Assembly (NCBI RefSeq): GCF_021130785.1 | Contig: NW_025776241.1 | Location: forward strand, 62,001-126,000 | DNA from: Homalodisca vitripennis | Taxonomy: Eukaryota > Arthropoda > Insecta > Hemiptera > Cicadellidae | DNA: 64,000 nt | Direction: 5' to 3' | Part shown: piece after piece, positions 40,249-51,481 of the stretch | How the letters are laid out: every line of letters starts with the position of its first letter | How positions within the stretch are numbered: the stretch's first letter is position 1 | Program-made: the position numbers and the translations under genes | The notes under the pieces: model-generated | Seen by the model: the letters and a program-made list of their open reading frames with translations, nothing else | Database searches by the model: none | Told to the model about the DNA's origin: nothing

Positions 40249-40637
40249 CCGTCCTGGGTATGACGTTAAACTGCCTCTTCCCACCTACCCATTTCCTAAT
40301 TCCTACCAAATCCCCCTCCAGGCATTTGGGTCTTTTAAGTACCCGTCCTCTGACCGTTCCAGTGCATGGCTCGCTGGGAGTGCTTAAGCCGGCACTAGGT
40401 GCCCTATCTGGTGTCGGTGAGAGCTGATGTGAGCTTGTCTCTGCCGAGGCGTAAGTCATGTACTGGTTCAGAAGCCAGCCACTTCGGTCCTTGGTCAGGA
40501 AGTGTTCGGAGCCCCTGTTGCCACGTGCGAGTCCAAGTTGTGCGCGTATTCCCGACTTGGTAATCGATGGAAACCGGGCCTCGGGGAACTGAGGTAGGGT
40601 TGTCCCCCAAGCTACGGTTTGTGGGACACCCGAGGGC

Positions 40638-41834
40638 ATGCCCGCTCCCGGTGAATCGGCCCGCACTACTAAACACGATGCGCTGGTGACCTTATCTATG
40701 GATATTCAAACCACCCCACCCTTAGGGCAAGAATTTGGAGGAAGAGACAACGATCCAGAGAAAAAGCGACAGTTGTCAGATTCTGAAAATGAATCGTATA
40801 TAAAACAAAGGAAAGTGGAAGAAAAAGTAAGAGCTGAAAATATGAGCATTCCTACTCCACTATACTTAATCGTGAGTCATAAGGATGAGGGCAAAACTCT
40901 TGCGAAGGTTAGTCCTTTCCTTATTAACAAGGCTTTTGTTTCCTCAGGCGGTCAGCCTAAATCCGTAAGCAAATTAAGGAATGGAACTATCTTGGTGGAG
41001 GCTGCCAACCACATCCAAGCCAAGAAATACCTTCAGATGACAACCTTTTTTGATCAGGTGGAAGTCGTCGTTCAACCCTCGAAGACGTGCTCGGGCCCTG
41101 AGACTTGTTCCCGTTGCGGCGATGAAGGCCACCAAGAGGAAGGTTGCAAGAACGACGTCAGATGCGTGAACTGTAAGGGCAAACACGCGGCCACCTCGAA
41201 GGAGTGTAGAGTTTACTTAGAGGAAAAGGAAGTACTGAAGATTGTCACTCTTAAAAAACTCACCTTTAACGAAGCCCGCAAAGAGTACAGGAGAAGAATC
41301 GCTCCAACCCCTAAAAAGGGAGTCTCGTACTCCGAAGCTGCTTCAGCCCCAGTCCAATCCGCACAGTGCCCGTCATGTAATGCTTTGGAGGGTATGGTAC
41401 TCAATTTAACAGAGCAGGTTGCCGCTTTGGTTAAGCAGCTTGCAGCCGGTACCGGACAACATCCGTTGGCATCCACCAGTAAGCCTTCCCAAGCAGTCCA
41501 CACGCCCCATATTAAGTCCAACACACAGACTCAAGCTCGCCCAACAGCTACTTCTACTTTCAGAGATAAGGTGCAACAAAATACCAAACCCACCTTATCT
41601 TTGGAAGAGAGGAAAAAACTCGCCGACAAACTCAAAAAGAACATAGAAACAAAATCAGAAAATAGATCCAAATTCCTAGTAAAAAAGACTAACTCATCCT
41701 CGTCCAGATCCTCCCAATTATCACTTGATGATGATATGGTTGAGGACCCTTTGGAGATGCAGACAGAGTTCCAAACTGTTCATGGTAACTTCCGTCCTGT
41801 ATCTAAACAAAGAAAAAAAATTACGATGAACTAG
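40638..41834 (+). CDS. ORF1 of copy C (Gag-like), 398 aa, internally deleted
   Basis: This is the same protein as ORF1 of copy A but 94 residues shorter. After VEVVVQP it jumps to SKTCSGPETC, losing the whole segment from HSSLNTSKG to CQRFGHST in the middle region. The first CCHC knuckle is therefore missing its first half; the second (CSRCGDEGHQEEGC) and third (CVNCKGKHAATSKEC) remain. The 282-base loss keeps the frame. The start region (MPAPGESARTTKHDALV) equals copy A. RNA binding is likely impaired, so this copy would depend on ORF1 from another copy. Confidence 0.9.
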   Translation: MPAPGESARTTKHDALVTLSMDIQTTPPLGQEFGGRDNDPEKKRQLSDSENESYIKQRKVEEKVRAENMSIPTPLYLIVSHKDEGKTLAKVSPFLINKAFVSSGGQPKSVSKLRNGTILVEAANHIQAKKYLQMTTFFDQVEVVVQPSKTCSGPETCSRCGDEGHQEEGCKNDVRCVNCKGKHAATSKECRVYLEEKEVLKIVTLKKLTFNEARKEYRRRIAPTPKKGVSYSEAASAPVQSAQCPSCNALEGMVLNLTEQVAALVKQLAAGTGQHPLASTSKPSQAVHTPHIKSNTQTQARPTATSTFRDKVQQNTKPTLSLEERKKLADKLKKNIETKSENRSKFLVKKTNSSSSRSSQLSLDDDMVEDPLEMQTEFQTVHGNFRPVSKQRKKITMN

Positions 41835-41864
41835 CACAAAATAAAATATATAATATAATATAAA

Positions 41865-44800
41865 ATGCTGTTACAATGGAATATTAATGGTTTGAGAAGC
41901 CACTTTGAAGACTTAAAACTACTTATAAAGACAAGAGAACCTAAATTTATTTGCCTACAAGAGACAAAATTGTCTCCTCATACTCATTTCAAACAAAATG
42001 GATATGACATCATTCGCCTAGATCATCACCAACAAATTGCCTGTGGAGGTGTGGCTATTCTAGCAGATTCTTCTGTTAATGCTAGAGCCTTGAACATCGT
42101 CACAAACCTCCAGGCAGTAGCAGTTTCAATCGATGTTCCTTTTAAATTAACCATCTGCTCCATATATATTCCACCTTCCCCTTTTGATTTATCTCTTGAT
42201 GATCTACGTGATCTGTACAGCCAACTCCCTTCTCCTTTCTTGATGGTTGGTGATTTCAATGCACACCATCGCTCTTGGGGTTCCAGCCATTCTGATCGGA
42301 GGGGTAATATGGTTGCGGGATTGTGGGATGAAGTGGCAGCGGTCGTTCTCAATGACGAGTCGGCCACTTACATGTGCCATAGGACTGGCATATGGTCGGC
42401 AATCGACCTGTCAATCTGCAGTCCGGTCGTGGCAACTCGAGTGCATTGGTCCGTACTTCCCGACCTGTCAGGGAGTGACCATGCGCCCATCGCCGTTGCT
42501 TTTCAATCCTTTCCATCTTTGACAGGCAAGTGTCCCAGGTGGAAAATTAAGAGGGCTGACTGGAACGAGTACAAAAAGAACATAGTTTCTCAAACTACTA
42601 ATATCGAATTAAACGACATAAATACAGCCACTGAATTATTTACATCTAACATTATAACATCCGCAGAGCGAAGCATTTCAAAATCCTCGGGTTCACCAAA
42701 CAAACGCCAGGTTTCTTGGTGGTCTGAAGAATGTTCTGCGGCTCTAAAGGTACGTCGAAAATGTTTAAGACAGTTCAACAGATCACCGAATGAAGAAAAT
42801 TTAAGTAGGTACAGAAGAGCACGGGCAAAAGCAAGACAGGTTTTTAGACAGAGACGGCGGCAGTCCTGGCTGGACTACACAGATCAAATAAAACGAACTA
42901 CTCCTGCATCTGATGTTTGGAGGAAGCTTCGATCTGTTTGCTGTAAGACCTCCCCACCTTCTCTTATTGCTCTGAAAAATGGTACCGATGTGGTAACTGA
43001 TCCCTTGACAGTTTCCAATTTACTCGGCTCACATTTTGCGGAAATTTCAAAAACGTCATCTTACAATAGGGAGTTTCAAAATTTCAAAACAAATACAGAA
43101 AGACATCCTCTAAATTTAAATATGAATAACAACTCTCCTTTAAACCTTCCCTTTACCATTGATGAACTTGATTCATCACTAAAGGCGACATCAAATTCTG
43201 CTCCAGGTCCCGATAACATACATTATGCCATGTTGCGGAACCTGACGGTGGATGGAAAACAAGATCTTCTAAAAGTATATAATAGAATATATTTAGAAAA
43301 CACATTCCCTAATTCTTGGCGTCGCTCACAAATTATCGCTCTCCAAAAACCGGGCCAAGATAGAACTTCTCCAGGAAGCTATAGACCAATTTCGCTTACT
43401 AGCAGTCTCTGCAAAGTATTCGAAAGGATGGTCAACAGACGTCTTGTTTGGTTTCTGGAGAAAAATAATCTTCTTTCACCTTCCCAGTGCGGATTCCGAC
43501 AAGGCCGGTCTACAAGTGACCATCTACTTGTCTTGGAATCGGCAATCCTGAATTCCTTTATTGAAAGAAAACAGTTGATCGCGGTATTCTTCGACATTTC
43601 CAAGGCTTATGACAAAGCTTGGAGAAGGGGGATATTAAATGCTTTAATATCTTGGGGTGTAGGGGGCCACATGGTTTCTTTCATACAGGGCTTCTTGTCG
43701 GAAAGAACCATACAGGTCTTTACTTGGGACAACCATTTCCGATCCATTCACGCTGGAAAATGGTATTCCACAAGGTAGCGTTCTAAGCTGTACTCTGTTT
43801 GCCATTGAAATCAATAACATATCGTCTTGCGTTACCCCTCCTGTGCGCTGTTCTTTGTTTGTAGATGATTTCTCTATTTACATTTCTACAAAGAAGCTAG
43901 CGGTGGGGGAGAGAGCTTTACAGCTTACCATCAACAGGCTTGAGCAGTGGTGCGGAGTTACGGGTTTTTCTTTTTCGCCACCTAAAACAAAAGCCATCGT
44001 TTTCTCCAGAATGCGTACCGTTGAGCAGCCATTGCTCTCTTTGCTGGGTCAGAGAATCACTACTTGTGACAATATCAGATTCCTGGGTCTCACATTTGAT
44101 ACCCGGCTAACTTGGGTGCCTCACCTGAAAGACCTAAAAGATCGATGCGTGAAGCGCTTGAACATACTGAGAGCTTTAAGCGGAACAAAATGGGGGGCTG
44201 ACAGGACATGCATGCTCAGGTTCTACAAAGCCACCATCCGTTCCTGTCTAGATTATGGATGTCAAGCATATGGGTCCGCAAGACCCAGTGCTCTCAAAAT
44301 GCTTGACCCAGTCCATAATTCTGCTTTAAGACTGGCCACTGGAGCTTTTCGATCTTCTCCTATTAACAGTCTTCTCGCAGAAACGGGAGAACCCCCTCTT
44401 TCGCATAGACGACAACAACTGTCCCTAAACTATGTTCACGCTCTTTCAGGGAAGCCAGAAAACCCTGCGTTTGAACCGGTCCTGCGAAATCCACTCTATA
44501 ATTCTTTCCTAGCGAAACCAAATCTTCCTTCACCCTTAGGCGTTAGGGCCAAATCCTACGCTTATGAAATAGGCCTAAACGATTACCAGTTTAAAGTCGT
44601 TCATCAATGTGATATCCCACCCTGGAGCGTCTCAATGCCAAAAATTATTTTAAATCTCTCTAGGTTTAAAAAAGTCTCCACTCCAGAAACAGTCTACCAA
44701 CAAGAATTCCGTCAAATACTAGGCAGCCTCGCACCTTGCGATGTTGTCTATACTGACGGGTCAAAGGAACGTTGTAGAACTGGATGTGCTTTCGTCACTG

Positions 44801-45543
44801 GGGTAAGACGATACGGATTTCGTCTCCCCAACGACTCTTCCATTTTCACGGCCGAATTAACAGCCATCCAAAAGGCCCTAAATATAACGTTTCCTATGAC
44901 TAAAAAATTTGTTATCTGCAGCGACTCCCTTAGTGGTATACAAGCCATCAGCGACATGTTTTCAAAACACATCATCATCCGCGAAATATGGCACTCTTTG
45001 TCTTCCCTTCAGTCCGAAGGTGTTGCTGTCTTCCTTGTCTGGGTACCTGGACACATTGGAGTATCCGGAAACGAGCTGGCAGATAGAGGAGCTAAGGAAG
45101 CATTACAACTCCAGCCTTACACCGCACGGATGATTTCTTCCGACATTATCCCGGTGGTGAAGGGCAAACTGAAAGCCAAATGGAATAGCGATTGGCGGGC
45201 AGTCGTCAACAACAAGTTACGGCTTATTAAAGACTGCGTTGGACTCTGGGAAACAGCGAACCGCCTGAGTCGTCGTGAGGAGGTTGTGTTGTGTCGCCTG
45301 CGGCTAGGCCACACGCTTCTCACACATGGCTTCCTCATGAGTAGAGATGATCCTCCGGTCTGCGACACATGTGGCACTGTCATTACTGTCAAACATGTGC
45401 TTGTTGACTGCCCTTGCTATTCGGTACATAGGCGCAATTCGAATCTGCCGGCTTCGTTGAACGATATTCTTTGTGATGACGAGACGGCAACTCAAAGATT
45501 GCTGTGTTTTCTGAATGCAACGTCGCTGATTAATAAAATATAG
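41865..45543 (+). pseudogene. ORF2 of copy C (endonuclease-RT-RNase H), one frameshift
   Basis: Frame 1 (41865-43778): endonuclease with LLQWNINGLRSH, FICLQETKLS, ACGGVAILAD, VGDFNAHHRSWG, SAIDLSICS, GSDHAPI. RT follows with SAPGPDNIHYAML, FRQGRSTSDHL and FFDISKAYDKAW. At about 43718 GTCTTTACTTGGG replaces GTCAAACTTGGG of copy A, shifting the frame. Frame 2 carries NGIPQGSVLS, FVDDF, thumb (GFSFSPPKTKAIVFSR), RNase H (YTDGSKERCRTG, AELTAIQKAL, CSDSLSG, GNELADRGAKEA) and a CCHC-like end (CDTCGTVITVKHVLVDC). The catalytic residues of all three domains are present; total about 1226 codons. Confidence 0.92.
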
Positions 45544-45960
45544 TATTGTGTTAAGTTTATTTATTCTGATTATCCATTGTTGTTAATATTTATACATTTT
45601 TTTATTTAATTTTATGTATCTATTAATACAGCTGCCAAATTAGCCCCTTTACAGCTACCTTGGTGGCAGTAAATTGTGTTAAGTTTTTACAGTTTATTTA
45701 ACACTGTTATGTACCTTGTCCTTATTTATGTTCTATTTATCTTTTAGTCCTTATATAGGTTAAGACCTCTCTACAGTCTTTCCCTTGTTATATTTATTGT
45801 TATCTAGTCTTAAGTTTAAATTATTTACTCACCTACTTGTCGTAATTCCTATTTTTGTTATATACAATGTAATCTGTGTATATCTAATTGACACTACCAG
45901 ATACGAGTAGGTGTCAATTCTTTCTTGAGGGCAATGATAACCTCAGCGTTTTTTGCCCCT
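45544..45960 (+). promoter_or_regulatory. 3' UTR of copy C with conserved stem-loops
   Basis: It has the TTAGCCCCTTTACAGCTACC block, the AATTGACAC/GTGTCAATT stem and the GGGCAA/TTGCCC stem (45929-45958), then a short A-rich tail with G interruptions. Confidence 0.7.
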
Positions 45961-46002
45961 TATTTAAAAAAAAGAAAAAAAGAAAAAAAAAAAGGTACTT
46001 GC

Positions 46003-46243
46003 TTTCAAACTGCCATAAGATTTCCCTCCAAGTGTTATTTTTTTAGTTCTTGACACTTTGATCAAATTTCTCAATGCAGTACCTAAACGTTTTGCAGCAT
46101 GGTTTATACATTCCTGTTTTTCTATTTTTAACTCTCAATAAACTTTTAAATTTAATAAGTGGTCATATGTTTTTGAGTCTCCATCAGATATTACATTTAT
46201 ATACCGAAAACCATTCCTTTCAGACCTCTTCCAGATTTTCTCC
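46003..46243 (-). pseudogene. Kolobok transposase, segment 3
   Basis: Minus-strand reading between retrotransposons D and C: EKIWKRSERNGFRYINVISD, GDSKTYDHLLNLKVY, one stop, ELKIEKQECINHAAKRLGTA, LRNLIKV, then GGKSYGSLKAST up to the C insertion. SDGDSK carries a conserved acidic residue of the family. EC.xHAxKRLGTxLR corresponds to ECVGHVQKRMG.LR at 20845-21090. Confidence 0.88.
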
Positions 46244-46305
46244 CTGTTCCCGGTGTCTCGGCCTGCACCTTTATTCACGATGCGCTGGTATACTACTAAT
46301 TATGG

Positions 46306-47743
46306 ATGTGGGCAATGAACCTCAACCCTATGGGCAAAACACACCGAGTAGTAGTAAGAGAATCAATTAACGATTTAGACAAAAAACGTCCCCACTCTTC
46401 AGAATCCGAAGATGGGGAAGAAATAAGTAAGCAGATAAAACTAAGTAACACAAACAAACAGTATCTTCCTACGCCACTATTCCTTGTGTTTAAACACAAA
46501 AACGAGAGCGAAAATCTGTCCAAAGTAAGTCCTTTTGTGATCAACAAGGCATTAGTCGGAGCAGGCGGTTCGCCGTCATCGGTCAGGAAACTTCGTAACG
46601 GAACTATCCTGGTCGAGGCGGTGAACGCTCTAACAAGCTCAGAAGTTCCTCTCCATGAAGACTTTTTATGATCAGGTAGAAATCTCTGTACAGCCTCATG
46701 AATCCCTAAATTGCAGTAAAGGAATAGTTTTCAGTCGCGAGATGCTGTGTTGCTCAGAAGCGGAACTGAAGGAAGATAATAATGGATTCTCTCGTCACTG
46801 ATGTGGTGAGAATAACGAGGGTTGAGAATGTTGTACCAACACCCACACCAGGTCACATTTTGACCTTCGCCCTCCCTCACCCACCAGCCACGATTAGAGC
46901 AGGATACCTTTCTCTTCAAGTTAAACCTTACTTCAGAAATCCCCAAAGATGTTTCAGATGCCAACGTTTCGGACATTCGAGCAAAACATGCACCAACTTA
47001 GAGACATGTAGCCGATGTGGTCAAAGTGGCCACAATGACAAAGATTGCACAAGCGGAGAAGAGCACTGTGTGAACTGTAAGGGCAAGCACTCTTCAAGCT
47101 CTCGCAGTTGCAAGATTTATTTGGAAGAGAAAGAGATATTAAAGTTAGTAACATTAGAAAAACTGTCTTTTGGCGACGCCCGTAGAGAGTATAGGAGACG
47201 ACGTGGACAAAACTCCAAGACAAGACATCTCCTACTCTAAGGCCGCTTCTGCTCTTCCAGCCCAGTCCGCACAGTGCTCCTCCTGCTCCGCTCTGGAGGG
47301 CATGGTGCGAGAACTCACTAAACAGGTCGCTCGCTGCCTTGGTGCAGCAGTTAAATGCCAAGGTCTTGCCGCAAACACAAGCGAGTAGTCATACGACTTC
47401 TGCCCCCGTAGCAAAGGGACCCCCGAAACAAACAGGAACCATTCCCAGGCCAGTTTCTGTGTCTGTGGCACCCGCTAAAGGAAAAGAGCGACCATCTAAC
47501 CATTCTAAAACGGCGGAGGAAAGGAAGTCTCTCCAAGAGAGACTTAAAACTCAAATCCGTTCGAAAGCTCAGGCGAGATCAAAGCACTGGTTCACACCCC
47601 CCACTCCCAGCTCCTCTCAACTTTCCATAGTTGATGAGGATGAAATGGGAGATGACCTTCTGCTTCGATCGGAATTTCAAACAACTCAAGGTACATTTAA
47701 ACTTAATAAAAATAAAAACAGACAGAAAATTACATATAATTAA
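46306..47743 (+). pseudogene. ORF1 of copy D, frameshifted
   Basis: 46306-46671 gives the N-terminal part (LPTPLFLVFKHKNESENLSK, LRNGTILVEAVN). 46782-47240 carries the three knuckles CFRCQRFGHSSKTC, CSRCGQSGHNDKDC and CVNCKGKHSSSSRSC. 47339-47743 gives the Lys/Ser-rich tail ending TTQGTFKLNKNKNRQKITYN*. Frame breaks lie near 46655, 46775, 47215 and 47330. Gag-like RNA-binding protein by homology to copy A. Confidence 0.85.
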
Positions 47744-48022
47744 ATAAAACATGAACGAATTTAAAATTATCCAATGGAATATTAACGGTTGTCGCGGACA
47801 ATTGGAAGATGTAAAACATCTTTTACATACCAAAAAACCTCATATAATTAGCATCCAAGAGACTAAACTCCACCCGGGATGATCTTTCGTGAAGATTTCC
47901 CTCACGACGGGCATGCCTGTGGTGGTGTTGCTCTATTCGTGGATGAATCCCTAGGTGCCTCTGAGTTGCCCCTCCACTCCAATGTGTTTGTGTGTCAATC
48001 CAAGTCCCGATTAAACTGTATA

Positions 48023-50556
48023 CAGGGTGATTCATGAAGTTCTCCCCCCACTTCTACAGCACATTGTACTAGTAAAAATAATGAAAAAATTGTTAAATAA
48101 ACATAGGTCCGAAAACGCTTAGTTAGCGAGTTACAGCTAGCGAAAGATTTCACCTGAATTCCTGGGTAAAGAGTAAAATAAAGCCATACTGAACTTTTGG
48201 AAAGGTTAATTAAGTAAGAAAATATCGTGGATTCTTATGTATTTTTACCTGATAAAGCTAATAAAATAGGTTTCAGAACTGTACCTGTAGTAGTTTTTGA
48301 GGGGATTCAGGGTAAAATGCAAAAAAATTGGGGCAGCGAAACAATGTTTTTTTAAGTTTGATGTACAATAACTTTGTTAAATTGGTAATAAATACATAAA
48401 AAATCAACAAACATTAATTGTAGAGAATTTAATTCTGAGAAAATTGATATAATCAAATTCTAAAATAAAACAGAAATAAGTACCAAAAAATCGATTTTAT
48501 TCAGTATAATACATTACTAGTTTTAAGCAAAATTAATCAGGTTGGGCCAACCGTACGCACCTTTTTATAATAGATGTTCGAAAATGAGGCCATCATTATC
48601 AATACATTTTGCAGCACGTTTGTGTATTGCTTTTGTTGCGTTTCTTAATTTTTCAGGACTTCCTGTATCTGCACAGCCGAATCCATAATACGGGCAATTA
48701 ATTCATCACGAGAATTCACTTTTGTCTTGTATACAATGTCTTTCATCCATCCCCACATGCAATAATCCAATGGAGATAGATCTGGTGATCTTGGTGGCCA
48801 AGGGTGAGGCCCTCCACGACCAATCAAGTGTCCAGGAAATTGATGATTTAAGTAAGCAAAACGGCACGTGAAAAGTGGGAGGTGCTCCGTCATGCTGGAA
48901 GTACAAATTTTGTCTGAGATGTAAAGGAACATTCTCTAACAGCTGCGGCAACTCTTCTTGAAGGAAATGCAAATAGAACTCAGCATTTAGGCGTCCAGGT
49001 AATATGAAAGGTCCAATCAGCCGATTGTGGAAAAAGGCCACACCAGACATTGACGCTAAATCGGTGTTGAAAGTTCTGTTCCACTACCTCATGTGGATTT
49101 TTCTTCTGCCCATGAGTGTTCATTGTGCAAGTTATTGACACATCCCGAGTGAATTGTGCCTCATCCGTAAACAAAATACGCTTGTAGAGTTGATTATTAA
49201 TATTCAAAAAAGTTGCAAAACTCCAAGCGAAGCGGACCATCCCCTAGCTGTAGATGTTGAACCTTTTGTTTATGAGAAACGGATAAAATTTGTTTCGATT
49301 AAGTGACCTCCACACACCGTTGACTGCGAAACTCCTATCCGCCTAGAAATACGTCATGTAACTTACACCTGGACTGCGATGAACAGGCATTAATAACAAT
49401 ATCATCATCAAGTTGGACAGGTCGTTCATAATTGGTTCTAGTACTTGGGTAGTGATCCTGTTTCCCGAAAGAGTACGAAAAGTTCCTGAAATTGTTTTGG
49501 TATCTGGAATCCTCCTATTAGGGTAACGTAGTTCATATTCTTCTACAGCAGCTCTAGCATTACCATTACAGTAACCCAAAATAAAAACCATATCAGCGTA
49601 TTCCTCTGATGTAAATAAGTAAGGCATCTTTTTTCGCGCTGAATAAACAATCGAATTATAACTCACAGAAAAAATTGCATTTAATAACACGATTCGCAGA
49701 AACCTGATCTCCTGCTGTAGCTTGCAAAACACACTAATACACAGTTCTAACGTAACAGTACAGAATACCATTGTTGATCAGCTGTTATTCGTGCGTTACC
49801 AACCTAGAAATAATAAAACAAAAAACTGCATTTCGATGATTAGTAAACAATAATGGGAAAATGTTTGCTTCATTTATTTTCGAACATTTGATGTAAATTT
49901 TCATTACAAAAAAATACAACGTAATAAAACATGATATTTTTATTTACAAACAAATTTATTTAACAGTTAATCTTGTTTTCTCAATTTATCTCATCATTAA
50001 GGAACAAACATTTTGTTTTTGTTTTATTTTAACTAAATACCGTACGGTATTTCTTTACAGCTAGTAATGTATTATACTGAATAAAATCGATTTTTTGGTA
50101 CTTATTTCTGTTTTATTTTAGAATTTGATTATATCAATTTTCTCAGAATTAAATTCTCTACAATTAATGTTTGTTGATTTTATGTATTTATTACCAATTT
50201 AACAAAGTTATTGTACATCAAACTTAAAAAAACATTGTTTCGTGCCCCAATTTTTTGCATTTAACCCTGAATCCCTCAAAAAAACTACTACAGGTACAGT
50301 TCTGAAACCTATTTTATTAGCTTTATCCAGGTAAAAAATACATAAGAATCCACGATATTTCTTACTTAATTAACCTTTCCAAAAGTTTCAGTATGGCTTT
50401 ATTTTACTCTTTACCCAGGAATTCAGGCGAAATCTTTTGCTAGCTGTAACTCGCTAACGAAGCGTTTTCGGACCTATGTTTATATAACATTTTTTCATTA
50501 TTTTTACTAGTACAATGTGCTGTAGAAGTGGGGGGAGAACTTCATGAATCACCCTT
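48023..50556 (-). mobile_element. Mariner-superfamily element inside copy D
   Basis: The left end CAGGGTGATTCATGAAGTTC and the right end GAACTTCATGAATCACCCTT are inverted, next to TA on both sides. Long subterminal blocks also match in inverted order (for example AAATTGATATAATCAAATTC at 48438 against its reverse at 50110-50150), giving inverted repeats of several hundred bases. The transposase is on the minus strand. Confidence 0.88.
48600..49626 (-). pseudogene. Mariner transposase (DUF4817 + DDE_3 type), frameshifted
   Basis: Start MPYLFTSEEYADMVFILGYC (ATG 49626): a DUF4817-like N-terminus with YELRYPNRRIPDTKTISGTF. Then, in other frames, RILFTDEAQFTRD (first D), FQHRFSVNVWCGL, NRLIGPFILPGRLNAEF, YFQHDGAPPTFHVP (second D) and WPPRSPDLSPLDYCMWGWMK (third D). 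The C-terminus is near 48600. It is the same type as the intact gene at 61586-62650, with which it shares most motifs. At least four frame breaks are present. Confidence 0.85.
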
Positions 50557-51481
50557 TATATGTACCGTCTATTTTCCACCAATCCCAGTCACCCTCTGTC
50601 AAGGTGATCTTGAGGCACTGATCGGCGTTACCGAAGCCTTTTCTTCTCCTAGGCGACTTCAATGCCCACCACAACATTTGGGGGTCAGACCATTCCATTC
50701 CACACCAAGGGGAAACTTGGTCGCAAGAGTCCTCGGAGATCAAAATATCTTTGTCCTTAATGACGGATCCCCAACTTACCTGTGTCCTAGGACGGGAGGT
50801 CGGTCTGCTATAGATTTATCTATATGCAGTCCAGAACTTGCTCATAGATTCGATTGGGAGGTCCTCTCCGATACATTCGGGAGTGATCACTTCCCAATTC
50901 AGATCAAAATACCTGATTCTTCGTTGAATATCACTAGAAGACCAAAATGGATCCTCGACAAAGGTGACTGGGATAAATTCCAAAAACAATTTATATAACT
51001 AGATATAAATACTCCATTGGACATACATACTGTAGTAGAACTTTTTACAAACTCTATAATAACTGCAGCTCAGGACAGCATTCCAAAGACATCACCCGAA
51101 CCAAGACGAAAAAATGTTCCTTGGTGGACAGAGGAGTGTTCGAGAGCATTGCGAGAGCGAAGACGCGCCCTGCGAAGATTCAACAAACGGCCAAACCAAG
51201 AAAATCTTGAAAGCTACCGGTTCCATAGGGCAAAAACGCGACGAGTCTTCAGAAATTCCCGAAGAACCACATGGCAAAATTTCGTGACCACAATATCTCG
51301 AACAACTCCAAAGGGCGAAGTATGGAGAAAGTTAAGGTCGGTGTGCGGCAAACCCCAACCTTTGCCAATTTTGAGACTCAAGTCGGGCGGAGACGTTGTG
51401 ACTGATCCCCGGGATGTTGCCAACCTGTTGGCCTCCTCCATATCGGAGGTTTAAAAAAGTTCGTCTTACAATCTTTAGTTT

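Larger units (their letters stand above)
40249..45993 (+). mobile_element. Non-LTR retrotransposon copy C, full length, nearly intact
   Basis: It is complete from CCGTCCTGGGTATGACG to the A-rich tail. Its 5' UTR (40249-40637) and 3' UTR (45544-45960) match copies A and B. ORF1 is open with one in-frame deletion. ORF2 is open except for a single one-base insertion. It is inserted antisense to the Kolobok transposase. It is the best reference copy in the window. Confidence 0.93.
47751..51454 (+). pseudogene. ORF2 of copy D, endonuclease part, broken and split by a mariner
   Basis: It starts MNEFKIIQWNINGCRGQLED, then SIQETKLH. Frame breaks follow, then ACGGVALFVDESLG. At 48021 a mariner enters. 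At 50559 it resumes: CTVYFPPIPVTL. Then FLLGDFNAHH in a shifted frame, RTGGRSAIDLSICS, GSDHFPI and the linker to 51454 (VPWWTEECSRALRERRRAL), ending at a stop before the RT ORF. Confidence 0.85.
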
